64,000 nt of DNA from Schistosoma mansoni (GCF_000237925.1 NC_031498.1:24521738-24585737); one strand, 5' to 3'. Counted from the first letter of the stretch, positions 45,901 through 58,820 are shown. Translations and numbers: made by a program. The notes: a model not told the origin generated them from the sequence alone.

Positions 45901-48900
45901 TCTTATATGCGAATCCATGTTGTAAATTATAGATCATACCTGCTCTGGCGGATATATATACTATTATCATTAAATGAACAAATTCTCTATACTTGTAGAA
46001 CGAACAGTTCTAGCTCAATTTTGTGTTTCTATAGAGCCACATAAGTAGATAAACTGTGTTGTGCGATTTCAAAATGAGCTTTAGATTTACGAACATTTAA
46101 TTTTTTTCGTTAGATGCTATCTTGTGAGTAGGATTGGGGTTCCGAATTCAGTGTGGTTGAGCATCATCAATTTGTAACACAAATGTATAGGAACAAAAAT
46201 GCATGATAATTAAGACGGGCTAACGTTAAATCCACACAACTGTATACTGATTGTGGAATACAAGATCTTTCCGAACATGTGACTGTGAAATGCACTAGTT
46301 AAATTCTAGTGGTTAACTTGCACTCACCTGTGTGCATAATCTTAATCTCTTATATGTGAAGCTTTTCAATGTGCCTTTGTTTATTTGTCAGCTTTTCTGT
46401 TACTCCTATTGCATCATCGTGTTGAAATACAAGTACTTAAGACAAGTTGATTTATGAATACTTTGGTTTCCTTTAAGAACGATGTTGGTTGGACGAGTCT
46501 ACTGTAATACTGGACTAATTTCACTGTAATACAATAGCTGACGATTGAAGTACTAGTATCGATGAAAGGCCAATACAATTACAGCGGGATCTAATTTTGG
46601 TAATCATCCAACAATGTTATTACTTAAGTCCAGATGTACTCATTGATTTTCATTAAAATTTGATTGCGTCTGTTATTACTGCACTGATTGCTCTATCCTA
46701 GTGAAGACATAAGCACGGGTAACTTCGGGTACCTATTAATCGACTATGATTCTATATGTATTCTTATTATTTAACTATTGAGTAATTAGACTGTGTATAT
46801 CTATATTGATCTTATTATCAGCTTCATTTTGACCTATAAATCATTATTATACGATTTACTGTTCCTAATTTATATTCAGTTTATTGATTATTGTCTCCCA
46901 CATTCACAGCTACATTTGGCTTGATCTTGTACAAATATTATTTTCTGTTTTATGGTGTGATGCGGTCTGCCTGTCTTGTATATAAACCGAGTATGCTTGA
47001 AATAAATGATTCGCATAGCACAAGCTGGGCGGACAAGGGACCAATAAGGACGCTAGACTGCTCATACCAGTTGAACGTCATTGTTTTGGCACAGTGTTAA
47101 GATTGGAGAAATCGTATTTCGACTGGTGGACAGATCATGTAATGAAAGCCGGGCATAAGATCATAACAAATTGGCATACGACCTCTTTTTTTTTAAATTC
47201 ATAAGACTGATCACTATATTTGATTTCGTATATATGCACCTAGAAATATTGATATTCTAGTCCTAATTCAATATATTAGTTGCGGTTAACGAACTCAACA
47301 AAGTTTCACATTCGATTAATAGGATCTCTCCGTTATGCTTTTTTCATATCTAACTTTTGCAGCATAGTTAACAATGTTTTCACTTTTTAACAAAATAATT
47401 ATGTTCTCTGAAATATCATTGTCCAAAAGCTTTCAAACTTTTAATAATCTAACCAAACTCCCTGTACTTAAAGTAAGATTAAGAAGCTTCATGAACAACG
47501 TGGAAGACAGAAGTTTCTCGTTGGTTAGTCTTTGAATTGACTTCACAGTGCTTTGGATATACTTGTCCACACTTTTTTTCCAAGTAGTCAACGTAACCAC
47601 ACTGAGGAATAAGGTCAAATCAGTTAATGAGGGTTTGGTGTTAGTACTACGATACCACTAGAGACTGTTCATAAATCTGCAAGAAAAATCATATCGATCT
47701 ATACTGATGCATCTCCACATAGATATTACTTCATCATCATACTATCAGTGCTAAAATTAGCATGAAAAAGATTTCATTGAAAATTGACCTTCGTAGTGTT
47801 TGGTACGACCATAAACTTACACGATTTGTCCTAACTTTTGAACAGACTTTAATAACTCGGACAGCATATGACATTGAATTATTTTCACCTTCATAAAAAT
47901 TCTGTTCTTTTGTAACGTTCAGCACACACATACTCCTTATCCTTATGTCCTTGTAATTCTACGCTTATGCTCCTTATGTGTACTTGCCTATCACTCATTA
48001 ACTTATCCAAGCCTGTTTCTTTGCTACACTACACATTATCTATTTTGAGATATATCAACGCTTTTAACATGTAGCGTAGCGAGTAGGCATGTTTGCCTTC
48101 GTCTATTTTAATGTTTGTCTGAGTAAACGAATGCCTGAAATAAACTCATCTAACTCGACTCGTATTTGGCTATATATTACAGCCGTTGGCACTAACGGGG
48201 TTAACCTAGGTGTGATATACGGGAGATTTACGTTCAGGACATATTTATTTATTCATATCAATCGTAGTCAGATACTGGACCGAAAAGCCTTAAGGAAGTG
48301 TTATCTTGAACGTCAACAAAAAATAAACAGCTATTTCGGATACGAAACTATATCAAGATTCTTGATGTTTCCGTAAACTGAGAAGTGCTAGCTGAACAAT
48401 GAAGAAACTACGTAACTAGGTATCAATAAATGCATCGTATCCCGGAAAACTAGCATGACCGAAGGATATACCTAGTCGAGATCATAAACCTATCCCCACA
48501 GCATGATCACTCTCCAAGCCAGACGCTCAATATACTTCTAAGATTTTTAGTTAATTGATAGTTGCACAGGAATTGTGATTAAAGCTGATCCTTGGTTCTT
48601 CCTAACAGTAGCCTCGTTAGAGTGAACCAATCTAATTGAGATCACAATGGTTCAGTTGAGGGTTTGGAATAAGATTGGCAAAGATTTGAAAACGATTATG
48701 AGAATGCCGTAGAAATCATAGATATGATCAAGCTAAGTAAGAGGCAGATAAATTTCGATACGAGGTTGGCTAAACAACGTGTCATTAACTTCGAAGAAGT
48801 TATGAAAAAGCTGCATCAACCCTTATATTCTCGCTTTTCATAGTTTATTTACATTCTTCATTCATAGTAGTAAAAATCTATAAGTTCATCGTTTTCACCT

Positions 48901-49798
48901 AAGATCCTCTTCTAGTCAGCTCCAAAATCACTATTGCAGGGTCACATTGCGAAATGTTACGAAAAATACTACTATTACTTATTTTTTATGATTCTTTCTT
49001 TTGATTTTATATATTCAGTCTTAACTAGTAAATTACATCAATACTTTTCATATGTAACATAGATGATACTTAACTATTCGTTTGTTTTTATTGAAAATTA
49101 TTGGTATTCCTAAGTGTACAATTGTGTAAGCAACATAGTTGTATTACATTGAATTCTTCTTTATACTAACATAATCTACCAACATTAAAACAGTACAAAA
49201 ATATCAACTTCATGAAAAAAAAACATTTATAACTATCTCTTCATTTGATAAATCACATTTCGAGCCAAATACAAAAAACAAACAAACAAAAATCAATAAA
49301 AGCTGTATCAGACTTGTATAATTTTATACTGAAAAATCATTTTTTTTTTCCTCTAGATCAATCACCAATAAAAACAAGAAAACTTTGCATGATAAAAATT
49401 TGTCAATATACAAAACAATAAAAAGAAATAAGCATACAAATTATAATGAGGAGAGTGTATATTATTAAAATATTGAATAAAAAAGAGATCGATAAGTGAG
49501 GAGTAATCTGAGAAGAAGACAACAAGAAAAAAACCAACGAGATAATAACGCATGATAAAACTTGATTAAATACTTAGTAGTTTGACATTCTATAGAATTG
49601 GAAGTAAAGGGAAGAATATTGAGGTTCCATACTTTTGAATCAGGTAAATATATATTCGTTTTTGTTTCAGATTATTTTGATATATTTAAATATACAGTAT
49701 TGCCTAGATATATAAAATCAACTATGAATGAATTTGTCAACTTTTTCATCCTAAAAACAAATAAAAAAATGTTCTAATTTATCATTCAAGTCATAAAT
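45901..49798. other. Long stretch without recognised genes
   Basis: Near 46990 and 48110 two similar phrases (ATATAAACCGAGTATGCTTG with AAATAAATGATTC, and GTAAACGAATGCCTGAAATA) could be old solo LTR pieces, but no ends were found. The rest is AT-rich without coding signal. Confidence 0.4.
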
Positions 49799-49810
49799 TA
49801 AAATGGAATT

Positions 49811-50204
49811 ATCAGAAGGGGTTTTGTGGAGATTTAGTATTTTCATAGTTGAAAGCATGAGTCAATTGAAGGTAGGCCACTATGGAAAACCTGGAAGTAC
49901 TGGACGGCTGTTTCGTCCTACTTTGGGACTCCTCAGCAGTGCGCATCCACGATCCCGCACTCGCAAGATTCGAACCCAGGACCTACCAGTCTCGAGCCAG
50001 AGCCCTTAACCGATAGACCACTGAGCCGGCATCCAACGGTGTTAATGTCTAACTTCAACTGATCCACGAAGTTGAGCAACCGTTCACCGATCGTCTTCAG
50101 TCAGTTGATATCTCACGACAGATGTGGTTTAAACTCCACTGGTCGACCAGTGCTTCCAGGTTTTCCATGGTGGTCTAGCTTCAATTGACTCACACTTTCA
50201 ACTA
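49811..50204 (-). mobile_element. Family 2 hammerhead SINE, fold-back copy 2
   Basis: On the minus strand the order is: an inverted piece of the tail (50204-50148), a long head (50147-50039), the tRNA-like part with its B box (50038-49960), a hammerhead, and the tail to 49811. Perfect 12-bp duplications TAAAATGGAATT (49799-49810 and 50205-50216) enclose all of it, so the inverted piece arrived with the SINE. The inverted piece starts at the base that would follow ribozyme cleavage. Confidence 0.8.
49897..49942 (-). ncRNA. Hammerhead ribozyme, family 2 SINE, copy 2
   Basis: The core CTGAGGAG, stem II GTCC/GGAC, GAAAC and the GTC triplet are all kept. Stem I has one mismatch (GCACTG against CAGTAC). 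Probably active or only weakened. Confidence 0.7.
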
Positions 50205-50221
50205 TAAAATGGAATTGTTAA

Positions 50222-51112
50222 CATAATCAGAAATTATTTGGAAGAAAGAGGATTAATACTAATCCTGTTGCTACGTTGCATAATATATAAAAGAGAAGAA
50301 AGAACTGACAAAATATTTTGATGAATGGTCAGTAATATAGTAGTAGTAGTTCTGAAGAAGCTATTGTTCCTAAAGTTACAATTCTTAAATGATGCTACGG
50401 AAGAAATCGTGACACAGAGATTAAGAAAGGCAGTATAGAAAACATTTAATGCAGCTCGACTGAGTACCGTCTTCTACAACCGCCACACAATAAGAACGGT
50501 TAATAAAGACAGATTGCCTGAATTCGCCACATTTATGTGTATTTACCATTCAACTGCTCCTATGGAACCAGTTATATAGGACGTACAATTGGGCAAGTTC
50601 ATCAACGAATAACAGAACATCATCCATCGTGGTTGAGCAAATGACAGGTAATAGTGATTAAGAGTTCCATTCTCGCTCACTTGGTGGACACAGGTTATCA
50701 AGTTGAACTGAATAAAGCTTTTAAGGTTATCTACCATATTCCATCAAATTTGCCACATGGTTTACGAGCTCGTCTATTGCACATAGCTGAAGCCATCGCA
50801 ATTCATATTCACAAACCGAACCTTTGTATCCAAAAGAAGTTTGTACAACCACTCTCGCTAACTTGGCCATCGGTATAGCGAAGTTTGTAGCATAATTTCG
50901 GTAAACAATTATCTTATTCCTTCCATTTTTGTATTTTACTTATTCTCTACATTCGTCTCTTGATTCTTACATAACTACTATATACTGACCATTCATCAAA
51001 ATATGTTGTTAGTTCTTTCTTCCCTTTTTTATATATTATGCAACGTAGCAACAGCTTGATTTTCGAATAATTACTTTGATTAGTATTAATCCTCTTTCTT
51101 CCAAATAATTAA
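50222..51112 (+). mobile_element. Penelope-like element, short copy with inverted terminal repeats
   Basis: The ends are inverted repeats of roughly 105 and 135 bp (50225-50335 and 50977-51110; the left one lacks about 28 bp). Between them the plus strand carries the end of a PLE protein: a GIY-YIG endonuclease with SYIGRTIGQVHQRITEHHPS, then LVDTGYQVELNKAFKVIYHI and RARLLHIAEAIAIHIHKPNL. The reverse transcriptase is absent. A few stops are present. Inverted flanking repeats are known in Penelope-group elements. Confidence 0.8.
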
Positions 51113-52014
51113 TGTTAGTTTATAATCGATATGTCATTATATAATCATTACGTAACGTATCTAGTCCATGAGTGTTATTTCATAATAAGAAATGATTAAT
51201 TGGATTAACTGTGATTAGTTATCATAACCATGAAGGTAATTTATGAATAAATAACAAAGAAAAGTTTTGTTACTTGGTTAAGACTTTGTATCATGATTTC
51301 AACTGATAGGTGATAAAAATCTGGAAGGTCGAAATACCATTGGCAAACGCTTACGCTCATGAAGACAAAATATAGATGGGTACTATATGAAGTTACCAAT
51401 CAGTTTGATTCAGTGTACAAGCACAATACAAGGCTGGAATTGGTGCTAGTTTAGATCAATATACAGAAGTAAACAATCAAAAGGGCACTCAGTAAATTAA
51501 CCTAATCGGTTGCCTACATTTCAAAACACTTAGATTGTTGAGGAAACAATCGTAAGACCAACTCAGCTAATCTGACAATAATACCGTACCAGCAACGCTA
51601 ACACCAAACATGAAGTGTTGAAGATAAACGTTGGAGTTCTTAAGGCAGTGACACGCAAATCATGTTTTGATAACTCTAAGGGAAAATTTTACATACACTA
51701 GATACAGGCCATACAAAAACGTGACATCAGTCCATGTTGTAGATAAAGAATACTTTTCGTTGGAATCCTGGCGATTATCTTGAGCAGTAAATTTAGATGT
51801 TGCACCAAAATCAGTCATGGTAGGACAGATCCATTCACTTTTGCTCACCCTTACATTATGAAGTCAAATTATTTTATAAATTTTACTGGATGAGTTTATT
51901 CTCTCTTATTGAACCACAATACTACATGATCAATCACTTTGAGCTAAAACTGATACTACAACTTCTCCTACTACATTGGTATTTATCTTGACTGACTATC
52001 TTGGTGTGATATCG

Positions 52015-52370
52015 CAAGTTGGCCAGATGTACACATGTGACAGGTACCATGTAGCTTATGACTGACTAATTGACTACAGAGTATATAGATCAATGTCGAA
52101 TGAATGGTTTGAAATTGAACTACTGTTACCTGGACATTCATGTTGAATGATACAAACAACTTTAAGAAAAAAAAACACTTTTCCAAAATTATAGGATAAG
52201 TTAATTTTGTGAAAGTGCATTGAAAATAGATCATAGAAATCCAGGATGTATCTGTGTCACTGTGAGTAATTCTGAAGCCATATCACCGAATATTTCCAAC
52301 CACTGGTCACGATAATTGCGTGGACCTCAATCAGCTGGTCTGTACCAATTAACATAACTTAGATAAACAT
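52015..52370 (-). mobile_element. Decayed 3' end of RTE family 3
   Basis: In reverse order, GATGTACACATGTGACAGGT and AGTAATTCTGAAGCCATATC, then GGTCACGATAATTGCGTGGA and CCAATTAACATAACTTAG, parallel the better copies at 16320-16745 and 21180-21510. Confidence 0.5.
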
Positions 52371-52602
52371 AGACTGAATTTAAGTTTTGGTTCTGGACGT
52401 CACTAGTTCTCTCTTTAAACCTACTTTTACAACAGCCAACATCAATTCATAAGGTTCGGTTTTTTGAAGTCATAGTCATACCAAATAGTATGGTTTACAG
52501 TTGAGCATATGATCCGGTTTCTTGACTACCGTGTCACATTAATTTTTTTGTTTACAGATAGATAATGTTTACATTTTGGTGATATGAATAATTGGAGCTT
52601 AC

Positions 52603-52676
52603 CTCAGTGGTATCTGAATCTGTATCACTTTCAGTATTTAATTCATCATTAATCATATTTACATCACCAAGATAGG
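52603..52676 (-). CDS. PLEKHF: Phafin-like gene, acidic tail exon
   Basis: A 74-bp exon lies between acceptor TGCAATTTCAG and donor GAG-gtaagc. Joined in phase to the preceding exon (56456-56723) it reads TYLGDVNMINDELNTESDTD, SDTTE. Phafins end in an acidic Ser/Asp stretch after the FYVE finger, so both content and position fit. At least one more exon, with the stop codon, should lie further left and was not identified. Confidence 0.65.
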
Positions 52677-53218
52677 CTGAAATTGCAGTAGACAAGATAA
52701 AGAAATCAATCGATCAAGTATTAAATTAAGGAGAAAAACTTCATGAGATTGGTTCCCTTTTATGAAACATAAACGAAACAAGAATGGTATTGTTTGTAGA
52801 ATAAAATGAATTCAGTGTTGGTTTGTTGCTTTCTCTCCAGCTACATATAAGCTAGTAAGTCTAATCGGTAAGCACAAAATATACAACTGAAAAATGTTGA
52901 GATGTTAACGGCAAATTTTAATAAATTATGTATAGAAGGAAATGAAAGATTTCTCAAAAAAATATGTTTCCATATTACTAATGGACTTTTTCAGGTTTTT
53001 TTATGGGCTATTATGGCTTCCATCTACAAACCATTCTGTAAGGAGATTTATCCATGTAGCTCGCTAAATGTTTTCCTTGTGACCCTTTATAAAGGTGTTA
53101 ATGGTTCCTTAGTCGGCTCTGTACCGTTTCAGAGTTATTTGTGTGGACCCCAGTTGTCGGGTCAACATAGGCTTGTGTGCTATAGTGGTTTCTGAGAATA
53201 TCCAAACCATCTATGATA

Positions 53219-53535
53219 TGTCTTGTACGGTTGAACGCTTTTTTCGGATCCTAGCTATTCGGATAACCCCAGGCTAGCACTACTCAGCGACTTGAAAGAC
53301 CAGAGAGAAGACACGAGTATCAGAGAAGCACTTTACTACAAGGTTCAATTATGTACAGAAAAACAGGGGTTTTATAGTAATTAAAAGACCTTGAGATCCC
53401 ATAGTAACAGTATGTTAACAGCCAATCAGGACCTTGTTATTTTAGTAGCATTTTAGTAGCATAGCTTCTAACTAATCGCTGATTGGTTGGTCTCTTTATG
53501 AGCCTCTCTAGAGTTTATTGTAAGCCGACCTAACA
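53219..53535 (-). repeat. Candidate solo LTR, fossil
   Basis: On the minus strand it starts TGTTAGGTCGGCTTAC, has a polyadenylation-like AATTACTATAAAACCCC region and ends in CAAGACA. Length near 317 bp and TG...CA ends suit a Gypsy LTR. No internal region and no target duplication were found. Confidence 0.35.
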
Positions 53536-54390
53536 ATCTAAGATACTTGTGCTTTCTCCGGTCATCAGTGTAGATAGTGGTGTTATATTGGATATATTTC
53601 TAAATAGATGGGACGAGCATTTATGCTAATTTATTCGGCATTTTCTCAAATATCCTTTTAACTCTATCCAATATGCTTAAAGCCTACTACATTTAGATAG
53701 GTCTACTACTTAACCAGTTCACTTTTATTTCCCTCCATCTACTGCATATATGCTTGAGTAATACTGTTCCATAGATTTCTAGTAATCTACCAACTTCGCT
53801 GAAAGTCACCTCCATTCGCATTATTGATTTAAAAAAACAACATTCTCGATGTATTTGTGCTACTGTATACCAGGTACTTCTGAAAAATCTATCATAGCTC
53901 GTGCAACCGACATTGGGTTCCTGAGGCACAATACATCACTAACACAACATAATTTGCTTTATTGTCAGCTTATAATAGATGGAGAAAGATCCATTTCTTA
54001 CTAGCTTTTTATACAATATCCATCGCAACGAAATACCAGGCGTTTCTACAAGTACATCATCATCTCGTCTTCACAATCATACATGATTGTTTTCCATAAC
54101 AATCTAAAGTATTTTAAGTCATTATTTAATCGATGGTAAATATCATTCTTCCCTAAGGTTAGATAAACATTACGATTGATTGATATATGTGCTGTGATGC
54201 TGAAGAGGTTTTCTAGTTCTTCACTGATTCGGCTTTATATTTTAGATCTACCGTTTAGTAACTTCCCACTAAATTACTTAGAGTGCTAGTTCTAGAATTG
54301 TCTAAAGTAACTTTTCTTATTAAGTAATATAATAAGAATATAGAGGATTTAAAAAGAAAAAGACGTGTAAATTAGACTTATCAGGTTGTA

Positions 54391-54918
54391 AGCCCCCAAA
54401 TGCCGTGGTACGGCCGAGAGTGGGGAGAGTCTGCTCTCCCTCTCGAAATGCTCTCATATGGCCACGCGAATATATAGCCTCTGCCAGGGAAGTCCCACTC
54501 ACTGCCGCCTCGTGGCGGGGATGTTGTTCACAAAAGTGAGAGGACGAAAAGCGAATGTCCGGCGCTTTAACCGGGTTGATGGATGTGGAGGATCCACCTA
54601 GGGGAGTTGGAAAACCCTGATTCCAAACCAACGGTGCACATGGGCTCCAGGATCCTGAAGGAACGAATGGCGTATGAACCAACTGTTGGTCACCGGCTAC
54701 CATGGGACTGCATCTCCTTACGATGCTCCACTGCCTTGTGGACTAGACCTTTAGGTCAAAGGCTCCGGGTGTGGCCCCCTAAGAAAACCACCTGATTCAG
54801 TCTGGGCACCTGGGCAGTATCACAGCCCTCACACAAATCGAATGAGATTTGTGAGGCGCATATTTATCTGGTGCTTCCTTGTACCAATATTTATGTGTTT
54901 AAATAAATAAATAAATAA
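54391..54918 (+). mobile_element. Non-autonomous RTE family 1 derivative, copy A
   Basis: The element runs through the family 1 leader (like 4897-5350), passes a small hairpin (CACAAATC and GATTTGTG), and then has only the last 75 bases of family 1 (GGCGCATATTTATCTGGTGC...) and an AAAT tail. It is 528 bp with no coding capacity. Target duplications TATCAGGTTGTA (54379-54390 and 54919-54930) show it moved as this short form. Mobilisation by the full-length RTE machinery is inferred from the shared 3' end. Confidence 0.88.
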
Positions 54919-55109
54919 TATCAGGTTGTAATTACAATTAATTGAAGAGAAAACAAGTCAGAAATGATTGGTTCTCTTTTGTTACCAAGGCAGGTGGAAG
55001 TTAATCACTGACTATTTTTAAATACACAGGTTAGAGGTTTAAGTTAAAGCCAATTAAAAACTTATGTTTATTACGTTAAGAATAATCGTCTTCTGATTAA
55101 GCAGAGATG

Positions 55110-55345
55110 GATGGTGGATAGCATTGGAATCCAGGATGCGCGTTTTGTTCTAGTTGGGACTCGTCAGCTGGATGCACCTACATCCTAAAGTTGATTTTTA
55201 CTCCAGGGTTCTATTACTAGCTTATAATGCTTGTGATTTAAGGTAATATCGAGGCAATCTGCACAGGATGCACATATGCCAATAAAATATTGATCAATTG
55301 CAGTCCTAAACATCAATGGAAACGTTTAATACACCAATACGAAAA
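55110..55345 (-). mobile_element. Smalpha SINE, third fold-back arrangement, decayed
   Basis: A reverse-strand hammerhead region (55120-55180; GAAAC changed to AAAAC and cleavage triplet ATC, so likely inactive) is followed at 55205-55345 by the SINE head segment in forward orientation (CACATATGCCAAT ... TTGCAGTCCTAAACATCAAT). Opposite orientations next to each other repeat the design of 3864-4293. Confidence 0.65.
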
Positions 55346-56455
55346 TGAATTACGTCGTCTGACTAGTAATTTTCTTTTTTATTCCCAAGTCTATCACGGT
55401 TAGTAATGTGAACAGACTAGTTGTATTGGATTTTTAACTTCTCCCAGGGAATAGCAAAAGCTATCTTGCCAAGAGTTGCTTTCTTTCTTCGTGGAACAAT
55501 TACTGTTGAAGCATTGTTATCGTATAACAAGACCGTCCTATTGGAAGCGAATAAATGTGGAATTTCTTTCCAGTCTGTAATCAGCTACGAGTAACATACT
55601 TCAGAAATACAACCACAAAAGTTTACTTCCAAGATTAGTTTAGTTACAAAATTTATAAAACACTTACCAGTAAATTTGCAGTTCTATAAGATTTTAGGAA
55701 GGTATTAATATTAGTAGTAATTTAAGTGCTTAACTAATAAGACTAGGAAGGAACATAAATATATCGGATTTTGAATTTTACCACATTATGGGGTAGGATT
55801 TTTATGATTTGATGGATAAATTTTCGATTATTAAAATAAAGTAAAAGAGTGCTAATCGACTAAATGATATGCAGTGATACGAAGGGGCCTAGTGAAGTTG
55901 ACCCTTAATTCATATGGCGTCAGAAGACAAGACAGCTGTGCAGTAGAATGTAAATGAGAAGCTATTATTAGCTAACCGAATCAAGAATATGTGTACAGCT
56001 AATACATAAATATCGACGCAAATCCCTCAGAGAGTGAAGCCATATGTTCGACCAATAGCATGCACCCGCTAGCATCTCTTAATTCTTATCTGACCTATGT
56101 TTGATTGACCCAGTGTATCAAATTAAATAACACGCTTGTATACAAAATATCAACGAGAAAATCATTATGAATAAGTGTTGTAGGAGATTGAAGAAAATCA
56201 GATTTATAGATCCCTCTAAAATCAATTTACAGCTTGGTCACCATATTACACTGGGGGTTGATTCTGAAAAGTATTGATTAAATAAAAGTAACTTGGACAG
56301 TGTTCAACATCTTGGTAAGTTTTATTAGGGACATGGACTAACACGCAAGCAGACACTTAAAGTTTCATTGATTAGTGCACAAATGAACACAGTAAATACA
56401 TACATAAGTATATAAATAGAAGAATTTAGCCGTCATTATCATTGAGACAACTTAC

Positions 56456-56723
56456 TTGGTGTAATTATACAATTGTCAGTCGTTTCATTGGTGACACCGA
56501 CTTTATTATTAGTCACACAAGTAGTAACACTAGATAGACTGTTCTCTTTTTCACACTGATATTGTTGTTGATTATTACGAATGAGTGAGTTGTTTTTCTC
56601 AGTCGATAAATCAGTATGACATACTGAACAAACACGTACACGTGATGAACCTTGATAGGGAAGTATCCAACGATAAGTAGAACATTTATCACAAACAACT
56701 TTGCCACAATGTCGACAATGATG
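56456..56723 (-). CDS. PLEKHF: Phafin-like gene, second half of FYVE zinc finger
   Basis: A 268-bp exon follows acceptor TGTTATTTTAG and ends at donor gtaagt. It starts HHCRHCGKVVCDKCSTYRWI and continues LPYQGSSRVRVCSVCHTDLS, giving six of the eight zinc-binding Cys and the RVC motif of a FYVE finger. The upstream exon ends in RR, completing the RRHHCR motif that binds phosphatidylinositol 3-phosphate on endosomes. A Thr/Asn/Gln-rich stretch follows. FGD-type and other FYVE proteins are alternatives, but the Phafin wording fits best. Confidence 0.9.
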
Positions 56724-57077
56724 CTAAAATAACAGGAAAAATGGATATGAAAGAAAAACCGATAATAATAATAAAAATAAGTGCAACTAAGTAATCCAAA
56801 TGTACAGTTTTTTCAGCTCCACATTTGAGCCTTGAATTTTTAAAGCGAGAGCTACTAATACTATTTGCGTAATGTAACTTATTTGCCAAGAACAGGTTTG
56901 TTTACTTAGTTTTCAGCCACATAGCTTGTGTTAGAACTAGTGATACGAATAATCGATAACTGAGTAATGAACAGAGTCATATTTGTAAAGTATTTTTAAT
57001 GTTGATACAATTGAATCGACCAAGTTGCATTTCTGCTACTAGTCTAAGGGACTTGGCATCACACACATTGTGTTGAG

Positions 57078-57235
57078 ATGTAAGGTGGTAGTTGGAAGTG
57101 GTCGACAGGAAACTTTGAACCTAAGTTTCGAGTAAGTTACTACTACCCAGTGTCTCAAACCAAAGTGAGTGTAGTAGGAAACAAGCTTGAGATTAAAAGA
57201 TTGAAATGTCGGCGCTTTAATCATTAAACCCGTGG
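57078..57235 (-). mobile_element. Decayed family 3 SINE
   Basis: GGTAGTTGGAAGTGGTCGAC, then AGGAAACTTTGAACCTA, match one end of 2888-3190. The far end (AAAGCGCCGACATTTCAATC on the minus strand) is more diverged. Confidence 0.4.
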
Positions 57236-57239
57236 TTCA

Positions 57240-58820
57240 TTGTTACTAATATGACAATTAGCTAATAAAGTAAAGCCTTTCTGGAGACCGCACAGTACAG
57301 GGACGAGCTTAGAACAACTGCAATGAGTTTCCAGCTAGTTCTTGATCAATTAAAAAAACACTTTGTAAGTGCATGGTTTATGTGAAAGATACCAATAATA
57401 TTACAAAGTGTATGCAGATTTTGCATATTTAGTGGGTCTATTCAAGTCTGCTACAGGTAACTCTCCGTAAATTGAAGGAACAATGACAAATAAATACGTC
57501 ATTATAGACGTAGATTATCTGTCTTTTGGATAGTTCTAAAGACCCACACAGATTTTTAAGAGATTCCACTTTGTTCCCAGTGAGGGTTAGATATTTATGG
57601 TACGGATATAGGGTTTAGAGTTGCAACTTTCATCACAAAATGATTATCAGCCAATAACGAGAACACTTTCTGTAGCCAAGCAGATGGATGAATTTCGTAC
57701 AAAAATACAAGAGGCGTTTTTTGATCTAGTGTCAATAGGTTAAGGTTTGTTTCAGGATTAAAGTTTTAGGGTTAGAATTTAAAAGCAGTGTCTAATCGCC
57801 TGTTATATACAACCTATGGAGAAAGATATTGAGTATATGAGACATTTAACACCATCATTTTACTGTGTGGTAGCGGAAAGTAATTTTTTATCGATTTAAA
57901 GGTCTTGAGTGCTATACAAAGGTACTTATAATCTTTGTTATACGTGGTATTTGAATTTCGCACCAAAACCCGAAAGTTGAGTTCTTGATTATGGTGAGCT
58001 TGATCCCATACTATATGGCACTACCTTTCTAACCAATAAAAACCAATTCGATTCGTTACACATCATGCAGAAACAAACACGTTGCTAGGGATTTAGATCG
58101 TACTTTTCATTGTATACAAGTAGAAAAATACATATTATAAGTGAGCAGCTCCTCACATAGATGATTAATGTTATTCAATATTCACAAAAATAGAGCTAGT
58201 CTTCTGACACTAATCTTCCATTTATAAAATTATTTCTGTGATTTCTTCAGTTATCTCTTCTAGAATATTCGTATAACTGTGTGAGTGATTCTTTTGACTC
58301 TTCAACGTAAATAGTTTTAAAAACCTACATTCATTTCAACTTGAACAATTTAATCAATAATTTTGTGATATAAAATATTCTACACTCATGTTATGTAGAC
58401 GAAAGTACATGGTGATTGATCGATATTTCCAGACAGACAATAGATAGACAGATATCTGATTCTACTATTTTATTTTGCTACCGTAGAATATACGTGATAG
58501 TCTCGTAAAGTGTTCTTGATCTAAACTGGCTTAACGTGTGAGTGATAGGATGCTTGATTGGGCATCTAGTACAGGGTGTGAAGATCTCATATCTGATGGA
58601 ATCGTTCCATTGGTCGACCTAAGAAAGAGAGTGCCTCATTTATGTAATCGGGAAGACTTAACTTTATTACGCCGTTTTTCTTTGTTTTTATAATTAATGT
58701 AGCAATAATTTTCAGGTTATGAGCAATTGAAGTAAATTCACGAAATAAATAAGATTACGTAATAACTCTGTTAAAATTCTTGTTCTTGCTTTACCAAGGC
58801 ATATACGACGAGTTTTTTCC
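57240..58820. other. Probable intron of the Phafin-like gene
   Basis: Lies between the two FYVE exons. No coding block and no recognised repeat. Confidence 0.5.

Noticed and set aside
51660-51848. Minus-strand frame (MSKSEWICPTMTDFGATSKF...) as next Phafin exon
   Set aside because: The acceptor is poor and its phase does not fit the exon ending at 52603.
54320-54703. 127-codon minus-strand frame (LVHTPFVPSGSWSPCAPLVW...), also echoed at 59077-59358
   Set aside because: It lies antisense to the leader of the RTE derivative, recurs wherever that leader does, and has no start, splice or domain support.
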